Shown piece by piece: positions 6,914 through 10,266 of a stretch of 10,266 bases of DNA. Location of the stretch: NCBI GenBank assembly GCA_019242465.1, contig JAFAVL010000826.1, positions 1 to 10,266 of the forward strand, read 5' to 3'. The position numbers and the translations under genes are program-made. A model generated the notes under the pieces. That model was not told the origin of the DNA. It saw only the letters and a list, made by a program, of their open reading frames with translations, and searched no databases. The stretch comes from Chroococcidiopsidaceae cyanobacterium CP_BM_RX_35. GTDB taxonomy: Bacteria; Cyanobacteriota; Cyanobacteriia; Cyanobacteriales; Chroococcidiopsidaceae. The number at the start of each line of letters is the position of its first letter. Positions within the stretch are counted from its first letter, which is position 1.

Positions 6914-7873
6914 ATGCCGATTACCATTGACTCCGCTCGTGGCATTTTTCCCAACACACTAGCGGCTGACGCTGTGCCAGCGCTAACTGCCCGGTTCAAC
7001 CAGCTCAGTGCAGAAGATCAACTGGCATGGACGTGGTTCGCTTTCTTGGAAATGGGCAAAACCATCACGGTTGCGGCTCCTGGTGCAGCCAATATGCAGT
7101 TTGCCGAAGGAACCTTGAACCAAATCAAGCAAATGACTTTTGAGGAGCAAACTCAGGTGATGTGCGATCTGGCAAATCACGCAGATACGCCCATTTGCCG
7201 CACCTATGCTACTTGGACGCCTAACATTAAGCTAGCTTTCTGGAATCAGCTTGGGGAATGGATGGAGCAAGGCATTGTCGCGCCAATTCCTGCTGGATAC
7301 CAGCTTTCAGCCAACGCTAATGCCGTGTTGGAAACCCTCAAAGAAATGGATCAAGGGCAACAAATCACTGTCCTGCGAAACTCTGTTGTGAATATGGGAT
7401 TTGACGCAGGCAAATTGGACGGCTACACCCGGATTTCTGAACCTGTGGTTGCGCCTAAAGACAAGTCACAGCGCACTCAAGTCACTATTCAAGGTCTCGA
7501 CAACTCAACTATATTGAGCTACATGGATAACTTGAATGCGAACGACTTTGATGAACTGATCAAGCTGTTCGTGGCGGACGGTGCTTTGCAGCCTCCCTTC
7601 CAAAGACCGATCGTCGGCAAAGATGCAATACTGCGCTTTTTCCGGGAAGAATGCCAGAACCTTAAGTTGCTTCCAGAGCGTGGTGTGGCAGAACCCGCAG
7701 ACGATGGCTACACTCAGGTGAAAGTCACAGGTAAGGTTCAGACGCCCTGGTTTGGAGCAGCTGTGGGTATGAACATGGCTTGGCGATTCTTGCTTAACCC
7801 CGAGGGCAAAATTTTCTTTGTGGCAATTGATTTGCTGGCATCTCCCAAAGAACTCTTAAACCTAGTTCGCTAG
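6914..7873 (+). CDS. ocp: orange carotenoid protein (OCP1-like)
   Basis: OCP is a water-soluble ketocarotenoid-binding photosensor. Blue-green light converts it to a red form that binds the phycobilisome and dissipates energy as heat. The 319 residues form the all-helical carotenoid-binding domain (about 1-165), a linker and an NTF2-like C-terminal domain (about 195-319). Compared with my recollection of Synechocystis OCP (317 residues), key residues are kept: N104, W110, R155, Y203 and W290 (their Y201 and W288), and E246 (their E244, partner of R155). Position 44, usually Tyr, is Phe, position 39-40 is WT rather than LI, and the linker has two extra residues (around KLDGYTRI). The start MPITIDSARG at 6914 matches the family and follows AAGG by 8 nt. 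An in-frame ATG at 6821 sits at the predicted transcription start and has no ribosome site. FRP follows 92 bp downstream. Confidence 0.97.
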   Translation: MPITIDSARGIFPNTLAADAVPALTARFNQLSAEDQLAWTWFAFLEMGKTITVAAPGAANMQFAEGTLNQIKQMTFEEQTQVMCDLANHADTPICRTYATWTPNIKLAFWNQLGEWMEQGIVAPIPAGYQLSANANAVLETLKEMDQGQQITVLRNSVVNMGFDAGKLDGYTRISEPVVAPKDKSQRTQVTIQGLDNSTILSYMDNLNANDFDELIKLFVADGALQPPFQRPIVGKDAILRFFREECQNLKLLPERGVAEPADDGYTQVKVTGKVQTPWFGAAVGMNMAWRFLLNPEGKIFFVAIDLLASPKELLNLVR

Positions 7874-7911
7874 AGAAATGCTCAGTGTAAGTACACGGTG
7901 ACTGATTGTGT

Positions 7912-7946
7912 GAGCGCTCTCTAGAAAAGAGCGCTCCGTTGTTTTG
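7912..7946 (+). terminator. hairpin between ocp and frp (terminator or attenuator)
   Basis: GAGCGCTCT (7912-7920) and AGAGCGCTC (7928-7936) form a perfect 9-bp stem with a 7-nt loop, followed by CGTTGTTTTG. The T run is short, so termination may be partial. This would give a strong ocp transcript and a weaker ocp-frp read-through. Confidence 0.65.
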
Positions 7947-7965
7947 AGTAAACGGCAAGAGAATA

Positions 7966-8292
7966 ATGCAAGTGAGTGATGTTGAGTGGTCTGAGGCAGA
8001 GAAGAAGTTAGCCCAAGCAGCTTTTAAGATAGCCTATGAGCGAGAAATTAATGCTTTGGTCAAGAAAGTTCGTGAAGAAGCAAGTGCGATTGCAGAGCTT
8101 AATGATCTGTGGCGATTACATGATTTTTTGAGTGCCACGAGACACAGTATAGATGGCAAGTACGACTACAGATATTCGGTTCTAATCTTTGTCTTCGCTA
8201 CGCTGGTTAAGGAGGGTTGGTTACATCTCCATGAACTAGAGGGACTGGAAACAGATAAGTTGACTAAGATAACAGCTCTTACACGTATGTGA
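7966..8292 (+). CDS. frp: fluorescence recovery protein (FRP)
   Basis: FRP binds the C-terminal domain of active (red) OCP, speeds its return to the orange form and detaches it from the phycobilisome, ending photoprotective quenching. The protein is 108 residues, as expected for the short form, and largely helical. The core NDLWRLHDFLSATRHSIDGKYD (residues 46-67, in two blocks) closely matches the Synechocystis protein as I recall it. The interface residues known there as W50, H53, D54 and R60 are all present as W49, H52, D53 and R59. The ATG at 7966 begins MQVSDVEWSEAE, matching the usual compact N-terminus, with AAGAGA upstream as a weak ribosome site. It lies downstream of ocp on the same strand, separated by a hairpin, and converges with ndhJ. 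Confidence 0.95.
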   Translation: MQVSDVEWSEAEKKLAQAAFKIAYEREINALVKKVREEASAIAELNDLWRLHDFLSATRHSIDGKYDYRYSVLIFVFATLVKEGWLHLHELEGLETDKLTKITALTRM

Positions 8293-8323
8293 GGGGTTTA
8301 TGAACACACCCTGACCCCCCTCA
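8290..8323 (+). other. inverted repeat at the frp stop codon
   Basis: TGAGGGG (8290-8296, starting at the frp stop) can pair with CCCCTCA (8317-8323) across a 20-nt loop. No T tract follows, so it may protect the 3' end or aid termination, but it is not a canonical terminator. Confidence 0.35.
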
Positions 8324-8330
8324 TAGCCGT

Positions 8331-8373
8331 CAAAAGAGCAAAGCTTCCAGCAAGGTTATCCTGCCGGAAGCTT
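8331..8373 (-). terminator. terminator of the ndhC-ndhK-ndhJ operon, possibly also stopping frp
   Basis: AAGCTTCC (8341-8348) and GGAAGCTT (8366-8373) pair perfectly. The stem continues inward through GCA/TGC and GG/CC with small bulges to a TTAT loop. On the minus strand the hairpin is followed by TGCTCTTTTG, a modest U tract, which fits termination 20 bp after ndhJ. On the plus strand the same stem exists but is followed by GC-rich sequence, so termination of frp there is less certain. Confidence 0.65.
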
Positions 8374-8393
8374 CGCGTCGGTGCTAAACCTAT

Positions 8394-8939
8394 TTAATAA
8401 GCGTCCTGTAACTCGTACAAGTCAGGAGAAACGTAGTCCTTCCGCAAAGGCCAGCCTACCCAATCTTCAGGCATCAAGAGCCGCTTCAGATTTGGGTGTC
8501 CCTCGTAGACAATGCCAAACATATCGAAAGACTCCCGCTCTTGCCAATCTACAGTCTTCCAGATCCAGTAAACTGAAGGCACTTTTGGGTCTTCCCTTGG
8601 TAAGAATACCTTCAAGCGTACCTCATCTGGTCGGTCAGCGTTATCGCTCATTTTGATCAGGTGATAGAAGCTAACCAAGTCTTGTCCTGGTCCAGAATCA
8701 TAAGCTCCTTGGCACTGTAAGTAATTAAATCCATAGGCATAGAGTGCCGTCGCAATCGGCAGCAGGTAGTCACGATTGACTTTTATGATCTCGACTCCTA
8801 GGTGATCTGCTGCCAACGACTCATGCTCAAAGCCATTTTCCGCCAACCACTTAGAAGTCTTACCTGCTTCTACCAGTTGCGTCGCTTCAGTTTCAGCAGT
8901 CTGCTCGGATGTTGGTTCTGTTGATTCAGCTTCAGCCAC
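8394..8939 (-). CDS. ndhJ: NAD(P)H-quinone oxidoreductase subunit J
   Basis: NdhJ is a peripheral-arm subunit of thylakoid NDH-1 (homologue of the complex I 30-kDa/NuoC subunit). It contacts NdhK and NdhH near the quinone site, in respiration and cyclic electron flow. The 181 residues contain the 30-kDa signature [10 protein letters not shown] (134-143) followed by [13 protein letters not shown] (148-160) and GWPLRKDY (162-169). The first 25 residues are acidic, Glu/Thr-rich and variable. The start is GTG at 8939, supported by AGGAGG just upstream inside the ndhK end. It overlaps the ndhK stop by 8 bases, indicating translational coupling. It is the last gene of the operon and is followed by a hairpin terminator. 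Confidence 0.97.
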   Translation of the reverse strand: MAEAESTEPTSEQTAETEATQLVEAGKTSKWLAENGFEHESLAADHLGVEIIKVNRDYLLPIATALYAYGFNYLQCQGAYDSGPGQDLVSFYHLIKMSDNADRPDEVRLKVFLPREDPKVPSVYWIWKTVDWQERESFDMFGIVYEGHPNLKRLLMPEDWVGWPLRKDYVSPDLYELQDAY

Positions 8940-9669
8940 GGCTGACCTCCTCTTTCTCTGCTGCTTGAAGTGCAGGTGGTACAGGCATTCCCATCGCTTC
9001 CATCAACTCCTTAGGTGCGGCTTGGCGAGTTGGTGACTGCAAATATTTTCCAGTCAAGATCGGCTCCACCACCTTCATGTTGTGAGTCGTGCTGTAGTAG
9101 CGGTGCGTTTGCTTAATCTGACCCCGCTCCTGGATCGACTCATTCGATATCTTCTTCCGCAGCTTAATGATGGCGTCAATAATGGCTTCTGGACGCGGCG
9201 GGCACCCCGGTAGATAGACATCTACGGGAATTAGTTTATCGACTCCTCGAACAGCTGTCGGGGAATCGACACTGAACATGCCGCCAGTGATCGTGCAGGC
9301 GCCCATAGCAATGACATACTTCGGGTCTGGCATCTGCTCGTACAAACGTACTAGTTGCGGTGCCATCTTCGTAGTGATTGTTCCGGCTGTAATGATTAAG
9401 TCTGCTTGCCGAGGACTAGAACGGGGAATTAGACCAAATCGGTCAAAATCAAACCGGGAACCAATTAGCGCCGCAAACTCAATAAAGCAGCAGGCTGTTC
9501 CAAATAGCAAGGGCCACAGGCTTGAAAGGCGTGACCAGTTGTAAAGATCGTCAACTGTTGTTAGAATCACGTTCTCCGAGAGGTCATGCGTGACTGTAGA
9601 ACGCTCAATCGGGTTGATAATCCGCTCTTTCTGCTGCTTTGTTGCAGTTGGACTATTATTCATGACCAT
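8932..9669 (-). CDS. ndhK: NAD(P)H-quinone oxidoreductase subunit K
   Basis: NdhK (PsbG/NuoB homologue) carries the terminal [4Fe-4S] cluster N2 of NDH-1, which passes electrons to plastoquinone. The ligand pattern is present: C60-C61 in [13 protein letters not shown]125 in [10 protein letters not shown], and C156 in [12 protein letters not shown]. The 245 residues fit the cyanobacterial length. The C-terminal tail (about 205-245, from ILTGKYL to [11 protein letters not shown]) is like that of cyanobacterial NdhK. Two starts are possible: ATG at 9669, 7 nt after AAAGGAG, and ATG at 9663, which forms an ATGA with the ndhC stop. The Shine-Dalgarno spacing favours 9669. Either way it overlaps ndhC, so the two are probably translationally coupled. 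Confidence 0.98.
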   Translation of the reverse strand: MVMNNSPTATKQQKERIINPIERSTVTHDLSENVILTTVDDLYNWSRLSSLWPLLFGTACCFIEFAALIGSRFDFDRFGLIPRSSPRQADLIITAGTITTKMAPQLVRLYEQMPDPKYVIAMGACTITGGMFSVDSPTAVRGVDKLIPVDVYLPGCPPRPEAIIDAIIKLRKKISNESIQERGQIKQTHRYYSTTHNMKVVEPILTGKYLQSPTRQAAPKELMEAMGMPVPPALQAAEKEEVSRG

Positions 9670-10022
9670 TCCAGGGCTCCTTTACGCCAAGCATAAACAA
9701 GGGCAACAACAAGAATTGCGATAAAAATTAGAGCTTCTACAAATGCCAAAAGGCCCAGGAGGTGGAAGGCAACCGCCCAAGGGTATAAAAACACCGTCTC
9801 CACATCAAAAATGACAAAGACCAAGGCAAACATGTAGTAGCGAATGTTAAATTGAATCCAGGCTCCTCCAATTGGTTCCATGCCAGATTCATAAGTGATA
9901 CGCCGCTCTGGACCGCGACCGCTAGGTCGCAGCAGTTTAGATGCTGAGAGAGCTAGGGCAGGGACCAAGCTGCACACTAGCAAGAAACCTAGAAGGTACT
10001 CGTAGCCGCTGAGAACAAACAC
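9660..10022 (-). CDS. ndhC: NAD(P)H-quinone oxidoreductase subunit 3 (NdhC)
   Basis: NdhC (NuoA homologue) is a small membrane-arm subunit of NDH-1. The 120 residues give three helices (about 7-27, 60-82 and 87-111). The conserved loop between helices 1 and 2 contains the [14 protein letters not shown] stretch (residues 39-52), with the acidic positions near the quinone channel, and helix 2 contains [12 protein letters not shown] (72-83). It starts with GTG at 10022. The family N-terminus MFVLSGYEY fits exactly there, although no good ribosome site is visible. It is first in ndhC-ndhK-ndhJ, a conserved cyanobacterial and plastid order, and divergent from rubredoxin. Confidence 0.97.
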   Translation of the reverse strand: MFVLSGYEYLLGFLLVCSLVPALALSASKLLRPSGRGPERRITYESGMEPIGGAWIQFNIRYYMFALVFVIFDVETVFLYPWAVAFHLLGLLAFVEALIFIAILVVALVYAWRKGALEWS

Positions 10023-10045
10023 AATAGGTATTTACCGCTTCCGGC

Positions 10046-10071
10046 GTAAAAGTTCTGTTACTTACTTTTAC
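10046..10071. promoter_or_regulatory. 8+8 bp inverted repeat next to the ndhC -10 box
   Basis: GTAAAAGT (10046-10053) and ACTTTTAC (10064-10071) are perfect reverse complements across 10 nt. The repeat directly abuts the candidate ndhC -10 box and would overlap the transcription start, a position suited to an operator or to a 5' leader hairpin. Confidence 0.5.
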
Positions 10072-10077
10072 ATTATA
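10072..10077 (-). promoter_or_regulatory. candidate -10 box of the ndhC operon
   Basis: Perfect TATAAT on the minus strand, about 50 nt upstream of the GTG start. I see no convincing -35 at 16-18 nt, so the promoter may need an activator or another sigma factor. The rest of the intergenic stretch up to 10198 holds the rubredoxin upstream region, AT-rich around 10136-10170. I cannot assign a rubA promoter with confidence. Confidence 0.4.
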
Positions 10078-10198
10078 TGCACCCTCTTTGTGACTCATGG
10101 CTTCTGTGGAGAATAGCTGACTAGCTGTGTTCCCCTATATATGCGATAATTTTTAACACATATTTAAGCTTTGCCCTAGTTTTCTACTTTGTTAAGCT

Positions 10199-10266
10199 AT
10201 GAGCGAACCAGCTGTTGAGACCGACGCGCTAGACCGCTACGAATGCCGCGCCTGTGGCTATGTTTA
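10199..10266 (+). CDS. rubA: rubredoxin, N-terminal fragment (cut by window end)
   Basis: Only the first 22 codons are visible, starting at ATG 10199. They contain a short acidic leader (MSEPAVETDALD) and then YECRACGYVY, the first CxxC-G-Y iron-binding knuckle of rubredoxin. In cyanobacteria a membrane-anchored rubredoxin (RubA) needed for photosystem II and photosystem I assembly is encoded here, divergent from ndhC and followed by ycf48 and psbE. That context supports RubA rather than another rubredoxin. The second CxxC and the membrane anchor lie outside the window, so they cannot be confirmed. Confidence 0.88.
   Translation, partial: MSEPAVETDALDRYECRACGYV

Noticed and set aside
9278..9544. 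Plus-strand open frame within ndhK
   Set aside because: It is the antisense shadow of a strongly conserved gene and shows no recognisable protein pattern.
10136..10150. rubA promoter at TATATA or GATAAT
   Set aside because: Both resemble -10 boxes, but no -35-like hexamer lies at a suitable distance, so I did not list either as a promoter.

Overview
The window is cyanobacterial chromosome. The evidence is an orange carotenoid protein (OCP) gene with its fluorescence recovery protein (FRP) gene, the plastoquinone-oxidoreductase cluster ndhC-ndhK-ndhJ divergent from a rubredoxin gene, a CcsA-type cytochrome c assembly gene, a short cyanobacterial-type tilS, Uma2 and DUF433 genes, and seven copies of the HIP1 octamer GCGATCGC. 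I cannot name a genus.

Layout. 1-959 (+): 3' part of a DUF3352-like gene cut by the window edge. 1035-2072 (+): ccsA. 2138-2854 (-): an endonuclease III family glycosylase. 2907-3614 (+): a Uma2-family nuclease. 3558-4171 (-): a DUF433 gene followed by a small unassigned gene whose end runs antisense into the Uma2 gene. 4235-5248 (+): tilS. 5245-6720 (-): a sodium:solute symporter family protein, tail-to-tail with tilS on a shared TTAA. 6914-7873 (+): OCP. 7966-8292 (+): FRP. 8394-10022 (-): ndhC-ndhK-ndhJ with overlapping ends. 10199-end (+): 5' end of rubredoxin.

Function. Most genes serve photosynthetic electron transport and its protection. CcsA attaches heme to lumenal c-type cytochromes. 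NdhC, NdhK and NdhJ are core parts of NDH-1, used in respiration and cyclic flow. Rubredoxin in this position is associated with photosystem II assembly. OCP quenches phycobilisome excitation under strong blue-green light, and FRP returns OCP to its inactive form. TilS and the endonuclease III homologue are housekeeping RNA and DNA enzymes. The 2.9-4.2 kb stretch (Uma2, DUF433, small protein) looks like mobile or accessory cargo between housekeeping genes.

The most notable signals are regulatory or structural. A 7+7 bp palindrome is centred on the candidate -35 boxes of two back-to-back promoters (OCP and symporter). The symporter has a strong Shine-Dalgarno sequence followed only by ATT codons. 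OCP has unusual residues near the carotenoid site, including Phe at position 44. A hairpin separates ocp from frp, and an 8+8 bp inverted repeat abuts the candidate ndhC -10 box. I found no clearly new multi-gene system, and no tRNA, rRNA, CRISPR array or insertion sequence.
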